A stretch of 64,000 nucleotides of DNA from contig NZ_RBWS01000006.1 in the NCBI RefSeq assembly GCF_003627955.1, positions 368,671-432,670 on the forward strand, read 5' to 3'. The position numbers and the translations under genes are program-made. The stretch comes from Sphingobacterium puteale (GTDB taxonomy: Bacteria > Bacteroidota > Bacteroidia > Sphingobacteriales > Sphingobacteriaceae). Under the pieces are notes generated by a model. That model did not search any database, was not told where the DNA came from, and saw nothing but the letters and a program-made list of their open reading frames with translations. Shown here in pieces: positions 18,326 through 26,385 of the stretch (position 1 is the first letter of the stretch; the number at the start of each line of letters is the position of its first letter).

Positions 18326-18601
18326 ACTTATGAACTGACTAAGCTCAAATGTACAAAATTCTTATATCTTGATAAATAGCCACCCCATCTTTTCTGCGTG
18401 TTCTGCTGCCGAAGAGCTTCATGAACTGGATGATATGCACAATGAATTGGAGGTAACTATACGATCGAATATCAATCCTCGTAGTGGCTCGTTTTTCTGT
18501 TGGTAATTAAGTATATTTTTGAAAGACAGTATGATGCTTAAATCAGTTAGGTGACAATTAAATTTATTTGATTCTTTATTAGGTAGTTAATTGGCACAGG
18601 A
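18326..18601. other. Gene-poor stretch between two divergent genes
   Basis: Holds no convincing gene. A 43-codon open stretch ending at 18506 (with 'SAAEELHELDDMHNELEV') has no start codon, resembles nothing I recognise and may be a worn coding relic. The last part, before 18602, is AT-rich. Confidence 0.4.
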
Positions 18602-18632
18602 TTGTTACATGTGAAAAAAAATCATAAGTTTG
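18602..18632 (+). promoter_or_regulatory. Bacteroidota-type promoter (-33 TTG, -7 TAAGTTTG)
   Basis: TTG at 18602-18604 and TAAGTTTG at 18625-18632 are separated by 20 nt, which matches the Bacteroidota sigma-A arrangement. The predicted start of transcription is near 18638, giving a leader of about 25 nt before the ATG at 18663. Confidence 0.6.
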
Positions 18633-18662
18633 TCGCTTTAAAATTTATAATTTCTTCAATTT

Positions 18663-19409
18663 ATGCTTTTCATTTATACGCGTTACGAATATGTTTTAGG
18701 AAGCAAAGATATCATTGCGACTTTAAAAAATGACCCGAAACCGCAGCGTTTCAATCTTCATATCATTACACCTGCGACCAAATTTTTAGGGTTTCCAGTA
18801 GGAGGTGGCCTAGTAAAAATGTCTCGGTTAGTGAATCAGCAAGGACAGGTTATTCACGCTAGAAACTATTCACCTGAAATAAAAGAAGAGGTAAAAGCAT
18901 TTAAGAAGACACTAAAAATTCCATATTTCAAACTCTGGAAGGGATATTTGATTATTGCTTCAATAGCAATTGTTGGATCTATCGTCTACGGTATTAAACT
19001 CAATTCAGATGGAAAAAAATACCGCAACGAAAAAGAAAATCTTGTTAAAGCAGCACAACAATTGCAAACAGGACAACTTTACGGCGCCAGTTTTTTTACT
19101 GATGCAGAAGGAAATAACATCCAAGGATTGCCAGCTGGTTGGGTCAAAATTATAAAAATAGAAGGCGATACTATTTTTGTACAACGTTCTAAAAAAATGT
19201 CAGATCGCGCTATGTTTGAAATGAAAGATTTAGAACCCATTAAGCCCATATCCGATGCAGGCTGGAATGACCAGATCGAAAAAATGAATTATCCTTTGTT
19301 TAAAGAAGCTGCCAGCAATAAAAACTTAACAGGCATAGATTTATCATATATTGGTGAAGGCCACGATAAATATTCTGGAGTTATTATGTCGTTTAAGGGG
19401 GTTGAGTAA
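18663..19409 (+). CDS. Hypothetical single-pass membrane protein
   Basis: 248 aa, not recognised. Residues 1-95 are a cytoplasmic-looking domain beginning 'MLFIYTRYEYVLGSKDI' with a Gly-rich 'FLGFPVGGGLVKMSRL'. One hydrophobic segment (about 98-118, 'YLIIASIAIVGSIVYGI') is followed by a short Lys/Glu-rich coiled stretch and a beta-rich C-terminal domain with 'GDTIFVQRSKKM'. With Lys-rich flanks on both sides of the segment, topology is uncertain. It has a good promoter of its own, and a possible 40-codon gene follows 50 bp downstream. Function unknown. Confidence 0.65.
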   Translation: MLFIYTRYEYVLGSKDIIATLKNDPKPQRFNLHIITPATKFLGFPVGGGLVKMSRLVNQQGQVIHARNYSPEIKEEVKAFKKTLKIPYFKLWKGYLIIASIAIVGSIVYGIKLNSDGKKYRNEKENLVKAAQQLQTGQLYGASFFTDAEGNNIQGLPAGWVKIIKIEGDTIFVQRSKKMSDRAMFEMKDLEPIKPISDAGWNDQIEKMNYPLFKEAASNKNLTGIDLSYIGEGHDKYSGVIMSFKGVE

Positions 19410-19458
19410 TTGATTTTGAGAGATCAACAAAAGAAAGAATAAGAAAGAAGAGATCGGA

Positions 19459-19581
19459 ATGACCTTCTTTTGGTGGCCAAAAGTATTTGTGTCCCATAGT
19501 TATATTGTTGGAATAGAATCAAACGGTAGCGTTTATGAACTGGACAATGGAGATATTTTTACGATCCGTTCAAGCTCTTAA
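19459..19581 (+). CDS. Possible 40-aa microprotein
   Basis: An ATG at 19459 opens 40 codons beginning 'MTFFWWPKVFVSHSYIVGIE' and ending TAA at 19579-19581. A purine-rich stretch (gaagagatcgg) lies just upstream. The peptide is short, aromatic at its start and beta-like ('GSVYELDNGDIFTI'). It follows the membrane protein gene on the same strand and ends one base before the convergent aldo-keto reductase stop. It could be real, or a C-terminal remnant of a longer domain. Confidence 0.3.
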   Translation: MTFFWWPKVFVSHSYIVGIESNGSVYELDNGDIFTIRSSS

Positions 19582-19582
19582 A

Positions 19583-20545
19583 TCAACCTCTCACAGTATT
19601 CAGGAGATCGTGCGGATATCCTAGGCTAATTGCGCTTACTGCATCTAGTTCGCTCAATTCATCAGTTGTCAGATTGATTTCAGCAGCTTTAATATTTTGC
19701 TCAAATTGATTGATATTTCGGGTTCCCAGTAGTGGGAACCCCTCCTTTGATAGATTCCACGCAAACGCAATTTGCCCAGGAGTAGCATTGTATCTTTTCG
19801 CAATTGATAACAGTACATTAATAATAAGTTTGGTTTTTTCGTCTTCTGTATAGTTAGCAGCAGTCGTATGCGTGATGCGCCCCGCTTCTCCGTTTCTATA
19901 TTTAGCGGTTAGCAATCCGCCAGCCAGCGGAGAATACATCATCACGCCAAGGCCAAATTCCTTTGCCATCGGGATCAGTTCCCGGTCTGCTGTACGCTGC
20001 AATAAATTATACTCAATTTGTAATGCAGTAAGTTTTGTTGAAGCTGTGATAGCCGCTGCTTTCCATGCTGGAAAATTCGTCAGACCTGCATACAATATTT
20101 TTCCTTCTCTGATCAGGTCCTGTAGCCCCATGGCTATTTCTTCCAAAGGAGTCACTCCGTCATCGTAATGAGGCATATAAATATCAATGTAGTCTGTCTT
20201 CAACCTTTTCAGGCTCTGTTCAACAGCCTGGCGCATGGATTTGCGGTTATTTCCAAAATTGCTGATGGCAGGTTTGGGTTCGCTGCTTCGGGTATATTTT
20301 GAACAGATAATAAAATTCGTTCGCTGTCCCTTTATGAAGCTGCCGACTATTTCTTCTGCCTCTCCGAATTGATAAACATCTGATATATCAATAAAATTAC
20401 CGCCGGCTTTTGCGTAAGCTTTTAATATTTTTTCTGATTCCTGCGGATCTGCACCATAGCCTTTTCTTGTTCCAAAATTGGCGGCTCCCAATATTATTTC
20501 ACTTGCATAGAGTCCCGTTTCTGATCCAAATAACTTGTATTTCAT
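19583..20545 (-). CDS. Aldo/keto reductase
   Basis: 320 aa from the ATG at 20545 (MKYKLFGSETGL); an upstream in-frame ATG at 20569 overlaps the -7 box and is unlikely. The AKR catalytic tetrad is visible: Asp53 and Tyr58 in 'FIDISDVYQFGEAE', Lys83 in 'ICSKYT' and His126 in 'YMPHYDDG'. Further family marks are 'SLKRLKTDYIDIY' and 'MYSPLAGGLLTAKYR'. It is a cytosolic NADPH-dependent reductase of small carbonyls; the substrate is unknown. It is divergent from an HxlR regulator gene, and the promoter region contains an inverted repeat, so the pair looks like a stress-responsive switch in which HxlR represses the reductase (inference). Confidence 0.88.
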   Translation of the reverse strand: MKYKLFGSETGLYASEIILGAANFGTRKGYGADPQESEKILKAYAKAGGNFIDISDVYQFGEAEEIVGSFIKGQRTNFIICSKYTRSSEPKPAISNFGNNRKSMRQAVEQSLKRLKTDYIDIYMPHYDDGVTPLEEIAMGLQDLIREGKILYAGLTNFPAWKAAAITASTKLTALQIEYNLLQRTADRELIPMAKEFGLGVMMYSPLAGGLLTAKYRNGEAGRITHTTAANYTEDEKTKLIINVLLSIAKRYNATPGQIAFAWNLSKEGFPLLGTRNINQFEQNIKAAEINLTTDELSELDAVSAISLGYPHDLLNTVRG

Positions 20546-20566
20546 ATTTTTATATTTACTTTGCAA

Positions 20567-20597
20567 CAAAGTTAATGGCCAAAATTGGCTATATCAA
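20567..20597 (-). promoter_or_regulatory. Promoter of the aldo/keto reductase gene with embedded inverted repeat
   Basis: On the minus strand a TTG (20597-20595) and a TAACTTTG -7 box (20574-20567) are separated by exactly 20 nt. Between them lies a short inverted repeat, gccaa-aa-ttggc, at 20578-20589. Because the opposite gene encodes an HxlR regulator, this repeat is a plausible operator whose occupancy would block the promoter. Confidence 0.55.
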
Positions 20598-20650
20598 TTA
20601 CGGATAAATTTATCTATACACAAGTTAAAGCTTGTTAATATGTATCAGCT

Positions 20651-20992
20651 ATGTACGAAAAAAAGCTTCCAGTTAATTTAGATTGTGGTTTACATCTTTT
20701 CCTACTGGTGGTTCAGGGAAAGTGGAAAATAAATCTACTCTGGGCAATACATTCAGGGATTAGACGTCCCGGTGAACTTCAGCGGAAAATCGTCGGTGCT
20801 TCAAGACGAGTACTGGATGTACAGCTCAATCAATTGATAGAACATAAGTTAATTAGCAAAAAGGTTTACGACGAGCTTCCGCAAAAAGTAGAATATGAAC
20901 TTACCCAGTTAGGTGAAAGCCTTATACCCGTCATTGAGGTAACGGCGAGATGGGGTGAGGACCACAGAAATGAACTGGAACAGTTTTTTTAA
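20651..20992 (+). CDS. HxlR-family winged-helix regulator
   Basis: 113 aa, the usual HxlR length. The order is typical: 'VVQGKWKINLLWAIHSG' (helix 1 with the GKW motif), 'RRPGELQRKIVGASRRVLDV' (recognition region), 'QLNQLIEHKLISKKVYDE' and the wing 'PQKVEYELTQLGESLIPVI'. HxlR proteins are dimeric repressors or activators responding to reactive electrophiles or redox state; there is no Cys in the DNA-binding core here. It is transcribed divergently from the aldo/keto reductase, its likely target, and possibly also acts on the epimerase-like gene downstream. Confidence 0.85.
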   Translation: MYEKKLPVNLDCGLHLFLLVVQGKWKINLLWAIHSGIRRPGELQRKIVGASRRVLDVQLNQLIEHKLISKKVYDELPQKVEYELTQLGESLIPVIEVTARWGEDHRNELEQFF

Positions 20993-21195
20993 GGTTTAGC
21001 CATCAACGTAATTTGCCATGCCGTTATTATTCAAATAGTATAGTCCAATAGATTTTGTTTTACCGGAATCATCTTGGAATATTGATCAGCTAGTTCCGTG
21101 ATTACCTCATTTCAGTTTCGGCTACAACAAATTCATTTCTGGCTACATTTATCAGCTCGTCAAGCCAGAACTTTGCTTCATAAATAAAACTCGAC

Positions 21196-22098
21196 ATGAA
21201 AGTATTTGTTACAGGTGCTACAGGTTTCGTAGGAACAGCTGTGGTGCAGGAATTATTGGAAGCCGGACACGAGGTTCTGGGACTGGCAAGATCAGAAGAA
21301 TCAGTAAAGAAATTGGTTGAGGTAGGAGCGAAAGCCCACCGTGGCGACCTGACAGATTTTGAAAGCTTAAAGTCAGGAGCCAGACTCTCCGATGCTGTTA
21401 TCCATCTGGGTTTTGTCCACGATTTTGGGCGTTTTAATGAGATGTGTATGTTAGATGGTGAAGTAATCCGAGCAATTGGAGATGCTCTGATTGGCACCGA
21501 AAAGCCTTTTCTTATCACTTCTGGTACTGCATTGTTTTCAAAAGATGGAATTACTACGGAGAAAGACCGCAGCGTAAATCATCCACATCCAAGGATTGCT
21601 ACCGAAAATGCAGCGGACGATCAAGTTGCTAGAGGCGTAAATGTTGCGGTTATCAGATTATCTCCTGCTGTACATGGTGAAGGCGATAAGATAGGTTTTG
21701 TTCCATTGTTTATCAAAATAGCAAAGGAAAAGGGGGTGTCAGCCGTCATCAACGATGGAATTAACCACTGGCCGGCTGTTCACCGTTTGGATGCCGCAAA
21801 GCTTTACCGTTTGGCGCTAGAAAAATCTTTTGAAAAAGGAACCAGATATCATGCTGTGGCTGAAGAGGGCATTCAGCTTAAAAAGGTGGCCGCCGAACTT
21901 GCTGAACGTCTCCGTATACCTTTAGCTTCCTTAAGCCCTCAAGATGCTGAACAGCACTTCTCCTGGTTTACACATTTTGCAAAGCTGGACAATCTAAGCT
22001 CCAGTGTGCAGACGAGGAAAGCGTTGGGCTGGAGCCCGGTTCATCCAACTTTACTGGAAGATTTAAAAGGTTCGTATTACTTTTCTGAGCATCAATAA
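21196..22098 (+). CDS. NAD(P)-dependent epimerase/dehydratase-like (extended SDR)
   Basis: 300 aa. The N-terminus has the Rossmann motif 'VTGATGFVGTAVV' (GxxGxxG), followed by 'LARSEESVKKL', 'GDLTDFESLK' and 'AVIHLGF', typical of atypical or extended SDRs that are annotated as NAD-dependent epimerases or NmrA-like proteins. The canonical YxxxK is not obvious, so catalysis on sugars is doubtful; a reductase or redox-sensing role fits as well. 'HWPAVHRLDAAKLYRLAL' is a family hallmark. It precedes an AraC regulator by 41 bp on the same strand, though that regulator has its own -7 box. Confidence 0.82.
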   Translation: MKVFVTGATGFVGTAVVQELLEAGHEVLGLARSEESVKKLVEVGAKAHRGDLTDFESLKSGARLSDAVIHLGFVHDFGRFNEMCMLDGEVIRAIGDALIGTEKPFLITSGTALFSKDGITTEKDRSVNHPHPRIATENAADDQVARGVNVAVIRLSPAVHGEGDKIGFVPLFIKIAKEKGVSAVINDGINHWPAVHRLDAAKLYRLALEKSFEKGTRYHAVAEEGIQLKKVAAELAERLRIPLASLSPQDAEQHFSWFTHFAKLDNLSSSVQTRKALGWSPVHPTLLEDLKGSYYFSEHQ

Positions 22099-22102
22099 TT
22101 TG

Positions 22103-22110
22103 TATTTTTG
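22103..22110 (+). promoter_or_regulatory. -7 box upstream of the AraC gene
   Basis: TATTTTTG (TAnnTTTG) lies 30 bp before the ATG at 22140, giving a short leader. No clear -33 TTG is found at 19-21 nt, so the site may depend on an activator. Confidence 0.4.
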
Positions 22111-22139
22111 TACTTGTATAAATTAAAATTCGTAAAATC

Positions 22140-23057
22140 ATGTCAGATAACAAACCGATAAGGTTGAAGACCATTTCCGAATTTCATAAGCTGCGTGGAT
22201 TGCCGGCACCGAAGCACCCACTGATTAGCGTGATCAATTTTGACGATATGACCGAGCACACTAAGGTAGGAAAACAAAGTCTGTTGTTTGATTTTTATAT
22301 GATTTCGGTAAAACGGAATATGGACCACAAGTACAGGTATGGGCAGAAAGATTATGATTTTGACGAAGGTGTGATGTTTTTTATGGCACCACATCAGGTA
22401 TTAAGTGTTATACGTGAAGAACAAGGAAAGAATCCTTCCGGATGGATGTTAATGATCCATCCGGACTTTCTTTGGAACACATCGCTTTCCACTTCGATCA
22501 AAAGATATGAATTTTTTGATTATTCGGTTAATGAAGCGCTATTCCTATCAGAAGACGAGGAAATAAAAATACTGCATATCATCGAAAATATCAAGCAGGA
22601 ATATCAGAGCAATATTGACCCGTTCAGCCAAAATATTATCATTTCTCAATTGGAGACCCTATTTAATTATTCCCAACGTTTCTATCAACGTCAGTTTATC
22701 ACGCGTAAAAAAGCTAGCCATCAGTTTTTGGAAAAGCTGGAGATCTTTCTTAATGAGTATTTTGAAGGAAAACTGACTATGGAGAATGGATTGCCCACGG
22801 TACGGCTGCTATCTGAGAAACTAAACATGTCAACACAATATATGCGGGGGCTGCTCAAGTCGGTGACAGGACAAACCACCCAGCAGATCATCCACGAGAA
22901 AGTGATCGAAAAAGCTAAAGAGCGGCTTTCCACAACTGACCTTACCATAGGTGAGATCGCTTATGAACTGGGCTTTGAACATTCACAGTCATTCAATAAA
23001 CTGTTTAAAGCCAAGACCAATATTTCTCCTAGGGAATTTCGTAAATCATTTAACTGA
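22140..23057 (+). CDS. AraC-family transcriptional regulator
   Basis: 305 aa. The N-terminal cupin-like sensor carries 'LISVINFDDM', 'DEGVMFFMAPHQVLSV' and 'GWMLMIHPDFLW', the standard pattern of a large Bacteroidota AraC subgroup. The C-terminal double HTH is at about 215-300: 'LPTVRLLSEKLNMSTQYMRG', 'ERLSTTDLTIGEIAYELGFE', 'SQSFNKLFKAKTNISPREFR'. It probably regulates the epimerase-like gene just upstream and possibly other redox genes nearby. The effector is unknown. Confidence 0.87.
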   Translation: MSDNKPIRLKTISEFHKLRGLPAPKHPLISVINFDDMTEHTKVGKQSLLFDFYMISVKRNMDHKYRYGQKDYDFDEGVMFFMAPHQVLSVIREEQGKNPSGWMLMIHPDFLWNTSLSTSIKRYEFFDYSVNEALFLSEDEEIKILHIIENIKQEYQSNIDPFSQNIIISQLETLFNYSQRFYQRQFITRKKASHQFLEKLEIFLNEYFEGKLTMENGLPTVRLLSEKLNMSTQYMRGLLKSVTGQTTQQIIHEKVIEKAKERLSTTDLTIGEIAYELGFEHSQSFNKLFKAKTNISPREFRKSFN

Positions 23058-23433
23058 TAATTTGGGTCTAATCTTATGACCCTTAAATCAGTCCCTGGCT
23101 TCCTTAAGTTGAACCGGACGCTAATTCCGCCATGCTTCTCTCTTGAATTCTCGATACTTTTCATCAATGAAAGAATATGGCTATTTCACTACATATTAAG
23201 TATTACTTTTGGCACTATCCATGAAGTTAGAGCTGTTAGTCCCTGTTAAAGCCTCTTTGCCAAAAACTTTTTTGAATTCGTAATCGGTAGTGATACCAAT
23301 AATTCTTCCTGTTTCCCAATTTTGATTAAGTCAATAAAAGATTTACTGTTTATATCCCAAATGGAAAGTAGTTGAGCGATCGATTCTTGCTGAAAAATAT
23401 GGGAATTACTATAGTAATGACGATGTAAAGACG
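23058..23433. other. Intergenic stretch, no convincing gene
   Basis: About 375 bp of AT-rich DNA. A minus-strand frame near 23195-23300 reads 'IGITTDYEFKKVFGKEALTG' and a second minus-strand frame overlaps it, but neither has a supported start or enough length. At most this is a worn relic. Confidence 0.4.
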
Positions 23434-23441
23434 TAAATTTG
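23434..23441 (+). promoter_or_regulatory. -7 box upstream of the SPFH gene
   Basis: TAAATTTG matches TAnnTTTG 25 bp before the ATG at 23466. No -33 TTG at the expected spacing is seen. Confidence 0.4.
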
Positions 23442-23465
23442 TGTAGCATCAATAAAATTTAAGTT

Positions 23466-24404
23466 ATGATATTTTTAGGAGTTTTAGTCTTTTTTGGACT
23501 TGTCACATTATTTGCATCTTTTTTTACTGTAAAACAAGAAACAGCCGCTGTGGTCGAACGATTAGGCAAGTTTTTGAAAGTAAGCCACGCCGGTTTGCAT
23601 TTGAAAATTCCTTTTTTGGATCAGATTGCCAAACGTCTGAATCTCAGAATACAGCAATTGGACGTCATCATCGATACCAAAACGTTGGATAATGTTTTCA
23701 TAAAGATAAAAGTTTCTGTTCAGTATCAAGTAATCAGAGAAAATGTAAAAGACGCCTATTATCGGCTGGAAAATCCTGAAAACCAGATTACATCTTATGT
23801 TTTTGATGTTGTGCGTGCGGAAGTCCCGAAAACAAAATTAGATGATGTCTTTGTACGAAAAGATGATATTGCAAACGCTGTAAAAAGTGAATTACAGGAG
23901 GCCATGCAAAGTTATGGTTATAATATTATCAAAGCTTTAGTGACAGATATTGATCCCGATGAACAGGTAAAACACGCCATGAACAGGATTAACGCTGCAG
24001 AACGTGAAAAAACGGCTGCGGAGTATGAATCTGAAGCGCAAAGAATACGAATTGTTGCTGTGGCGAAGGCCGAGGCAGAATCCAAAAAACTTCAGGGGCA
24101 GGGGATAGCAGACCAACGGAGAGAGATTGCCAAAGGATTGGAGGAATCGGTAAAAATGCTGAATGCTGCTAATATCAACGCTCAGGAAGCCTCTGCTCTA
24201 ATCGTGGTTACTCAACATTATGACACGTTGAATGCCATTGGAGCCAATAGCCGGAGCAATTTGGTGTTGTTGCCCAACTCACCAACGGCGGCAAGCTCCA
24301 TGTTGAATGATTTGGTTGTTTCTATGGCAGCAGCACAAAAAATCAATGAAGACAGCAACGCCCAATCGTTCGACCCCTCAAAGAATAGAGGAGGTCAGGA
24401 ATAA
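23466..24404 (+). CDS. SPFH/Band 7 (stomatin-like) membrane protein
   Basis: 312 aa. A single N-terminal membrane segment (residues 1-20, 'IFLGVLVFFGLVTLFASFF') anchors it. The SPFH domain follows, with 'VVERLGKFLKVSHAGLHLKI' and 'DNVFIKIKVSVQYQV', 'VRAEVPKTKLDDVFVRKDDI' and the long coiled-coil 'NRINAAEREKTAAEYESEAQ'. These proteins oligomerise on the inner membrane and scaffold proteins or lipid domains. Many stomatin-like genes are paired with an NfeD partner; none is present here. It stands alone between an AraC gene and a small lipoprotein gene. Confidence 0.88.
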   Translation: MIFLGVLVFFGLVTLFASFFTVKQETAAVVERLGKFLKVSHAGLHLKIPFLDQIAKRLNLRIQQLDVIIDTKTLDNVFIKIKVSVQYQVIRENVKDAYYRLENPENQITSYVFDVVRAEVPKTKLDDVFVRKDDIANAVKSELQEAMQSYGYNIIKALVTDIDPDEQVKHAMNRINAAEREKTAAEYESEAQRIRIVAVAKAEAESKKLQGQGIADQRREIAKGLEESVKMLNAANINAQEASALIVVTQHYDTLNAIGANSRSNLVLLPNSPTAASSMLNDLVVSMAAAQKINEDSNAQSFDPSKNRGGQE

Positions 24405-24486
24405 ATAACTGCTAAACTTAGGCTCCGGATCAGGTGGTAAACCATGGGCAGGAAAGGTAAATAAAAAGAGCCCAAAGTACGCCTGA

Positions 24487-24891
24487 TTGAGATCAGCTGT
24501 AGGGTGGATATATGATTTTGAAAACGATAAAATTAAGATTAAGCAGATATTACTTATTTTAGCCTGGTGCTTACCTATGGCTTGTAATTCGCAGATGCAG
24601 CAAGATGCTAAGCTCATCGGCAAGTGGAAAGGCTTGCTGAAGGAAACAGGAACAGGCGACCCTGTCGAAAAGATTATTCTTGAATTTACAGAAGATGGAA
24701 AATTTATTCAGTATCTAGGAGAAAATAAAATGCAGAATAAGATAGAATTCACTTATCGAGTTCGCAATAATAAATTAGTCACCGTGGAAAATGAAACCAA
24801 AGACGAGACAGAGGGGACATATTCTGTGAAGAATGATACATTAACGATTCTGTATGAAGGTGTAGAGAATAGGTATGTAAAATTCAAATAA
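24487..24891 (+). CDS. Small exported protein, lipocalin-like
   Basis: 134 codons counted from a TTG or other weak start; a hydrophobic segment 'IKQILLILAWCLPMACNSQ' sits at about residues 18-37 and ends in a Cys with a poor lipobox, so the real start is uncertain and probably close to it. The rest is a beta-rich domain: 'LIGKWKGLLKET', 'ILEFTEDGKFIQYLGE', 'YRVRNNKLVTVENE', 'GTYSVKNDTLTILYEG'. This is the 'G.W.......F..DG......Y....L' pattern of lipocalin-like DUF domains common in Bacteroidota lipoproteins. Likely a periplasmic lipoprotein; function unknown. Confidence 0.6.
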   Translation: MRSAVGWIYDFENDKIKIKQILLILAWCLPMACNSQMQQDAKLIGKWKGLLKETGTGDPVEKIILEFTEDGKFIQYLGENKMQNKIEFTYRVRNNKLVTVENETKDETEGTYSVKNDTLTILYEGVENRYVKFK

Positions 24892-24928
24892 GGGCTCTAC
24901 TTACTTTCCACTTTGTTTGCATAAGTAA

Positions 24929-25129
24929 CTTTGGATAAGTACCAACGATTACAAACCGTTCGTTGTTTTGCAAAAAATTATCGATCTTCCTATTCGCAAA
25001 GCAGAGGGAGCCCTTGGCAAATATCTCGATGGGTGTTATTCTCTCTACAGGGAAGAACCGTGGTACGATTCACATTTAAGGGACTGGGGCTATATTGATT
25101 ATTACCAAAGTAAAAGAGTTTGCAATTAA
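24929..25129 (+). pseudogene. Orphan open frame without start, probable fragment
   Basis: A frame open from a stop at 24926 to the TAA at 25127 (66 codons) contains no ATG but a protein-like sequence: 'IIDLPIRKAEGALGKYLDG' followed by 'WYDSHLRDWGYIDYY'. The alternating charged and aromatic residues look coding. It lies between a lipoprotein gene and a convergent AraC gene. It is either a 3' fragment of a deleted gene or uses an unusual start; not recognised. Confidence 0.3.
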
Positions 25130-25156
25130 TTAAACGTCCCAAATCACTATCAGGTG

Positions 25157-25960
25157 TTACGTTTCAGTAGTGGTTATACCAAACTTTTGTTTGTAAGTAT
25201 AATAAAAGTGTGATAAGTTTTCAAAACCTAAATCCAGATAGAAATCTGTTGGTTTCTGTTTTTTGTACTTGATCAAATAATAAGCTTCATCTAAACGCTT
25301 CGCTAGTAACCACTGTTTCGGTGTCGTTTCAAAGGTTTTAGTAAAATCTCTCTTAAATCCTGAAAGGCTTCTCCCCGTAAGTTTTGCGAAAGATGCTACC
25401 GATACATTGAACATATAATTTTGATTCATAAATTCTTCTAAATCCATTTTGTATGGTTCTGAAAAATCGAATAAAATTTGTTTGAAATCAGGGTTGCATT
25501 GAAGTAATAATTCGATCGCTTCCCTGATTTTTAAATTTGACAAACTGGGTGTTGCTTCTTTTTCCCTATTGATATATGGAGCTAATGAAATGAAATAATT
25601 ATACAGAAAATCATCAGGTTCAAAAAATAATTTTGGTTTGCCCATGTATTTTTTGTCAACTACAATTTTGTTCTCTAAGGCATATTGTCGCAATGTTTCC
25701 TTGTCCAACGCAATCGACAAAAATTGATATTTCCCAGATTTAGAAGGATATTTTATCGTTCTTATTAATTGGTTTTTCCGGACCAATACAATTGAATTTT
25801 CAGGAATTATTGTATTTCCATCAGCGTGAAAAGCGTGTGTTTCTCCTGATAATTGATATCCTAAAAAATGTTCGGGAATAAACTCTTCATTGCCTCTGTG
25901 CTTTTCAAAAACACAGGAGTAGACCAACTTATCAAAAATGATTTCACGCTTTGCTTCCAT
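25157..25960 (-). CDS. AraC-family transcriptional regulator
   Basis: 267 aa. The N-terminal half (1-165) is of the ExsA-like sensor type: 'FIPEHFLGYQLSGETHAFHA', 'IVLVRKNQLIRTIKYP', 'FLYNYFISLAPYI'. The C-terminal HTH pair spans about 170-262: 'FNVSVASFAKLTGRSLSGFK' and 'PTDFYLDLGFENLSHFYYTY', ending 'KQKFGITTTE'. It is followed on the 5' side, in the same orientation, by the HbpS-like gene and an SDR gene; probable regulator of these (inference). Confidence 0.85.
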   Translation of the reverse strand: MEAKREIIFDKLVYSCVFEKHRGNEEFIPEHFLGYQLSGETHAFHADGNTIIPENSIVLVRKNQLIRTIKYPSKSGKYQFLSIALDKETLRQYALENKIVVDKKYMGKPKLFFEPDDFLYNYFISLAPYINREKEATPSLSNLKIREAIELLLQCNPDFKQILFDFSEPYKMDLEEFMNQNYMFNVSVASFAKLTGRSLSGFKRDFTKTFETTPKQWLLAKRLDEAYYLIKYKKQKPTDFYLDLGFENLSHFYYTYKQKFGITTTET

Positions 25961-25979
25961 ACTACAATTATATTAAATT

Positions 25980-26381
25980 TTAATTGAGCTTAGAAGCTCC
26001 CGCAAGTGCAATTTCTTTATCCTGTTCTGGCGAACCACCTGAAGATGCAATTGCTCCAATGATATTTCCATCTTTATTTTTTATCACGACGCCTCCTGCG
26101 ATGGTTAGAAGCCCGCCATTGGAATTCAACATTCCGTTTCCATGGATATCGGCTCCAGAGACGATTGTTCCCATAATGTCACTATCGACACCAAACATGA
26201 CAGCGGTTTTGGCTTTTCTTACAGCAAATTCTATTACACCAAAAACACTATCCAGTCTTGCAAAAGTAACCAGATGTCCACCAGTATCTACTACTGCAAT
26301 GCTTACCGGAACCTTTAGTGCCCTCGCTTGTTCTACGGAAGCATTTAATGCTTCTATTGCTTCGTTATAGGTAATATTCAT
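25980..26381 (-). CDS. HbpS/GlcG-like heme-binding or cofactor protein
   Basis: 133 aa, normal length for the GlcG/HbpS (haem-degrading) family. Marks are 'SIAVVDTGGHLVTFARLDS', 'AVRKAKTAVMFG', 'NGGLLTIAGGVVIKNKDG' and the Gly/Ser-rich 'GAIASSGGSPEQDKEIALAG'. Members form octamers; some bind heme or cob(II)alamin, others are unknown accessory proteins in catabolic operons. It begins 4 bp after the SDR stop in the same direction, so the two form an operon. No signal peptide, so cytosolic. The exact ligand cannot be read from sequence. Confidence 0.85.
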   Translation of the reverse strand: MNITYNEAIEALNASVEQARALKVPVSIAVVDTGGHLVTFARLDSVFGVIEFAVRKAKTAVMFGVDSDIMGTIVSGADIHGNGMLNSNGGLLTIAGGVVIKNKDGNIIGAIASSGGSPEQDKEIALAGASKLN

Positions 26382-26385
26382 TTTT

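Noticed and set aside
21102..21518. 138-codon minus-strand frame over the start of the epimerase-like gene
   Set aside because: The plus-strand frame has a Rossmann motif and full-length family pattern; the minus frame is Ser/Thr/Pro-rich noise.
23195..23452. Minus-strand frames with 'TDYEFKKVFGKEA' reminiscent of Rpn/PD-(D/E)XK proteins
   Set aside because: Two overlapping frames, the conserved catalytic part would be missing, and the similarity rests on a few residues.
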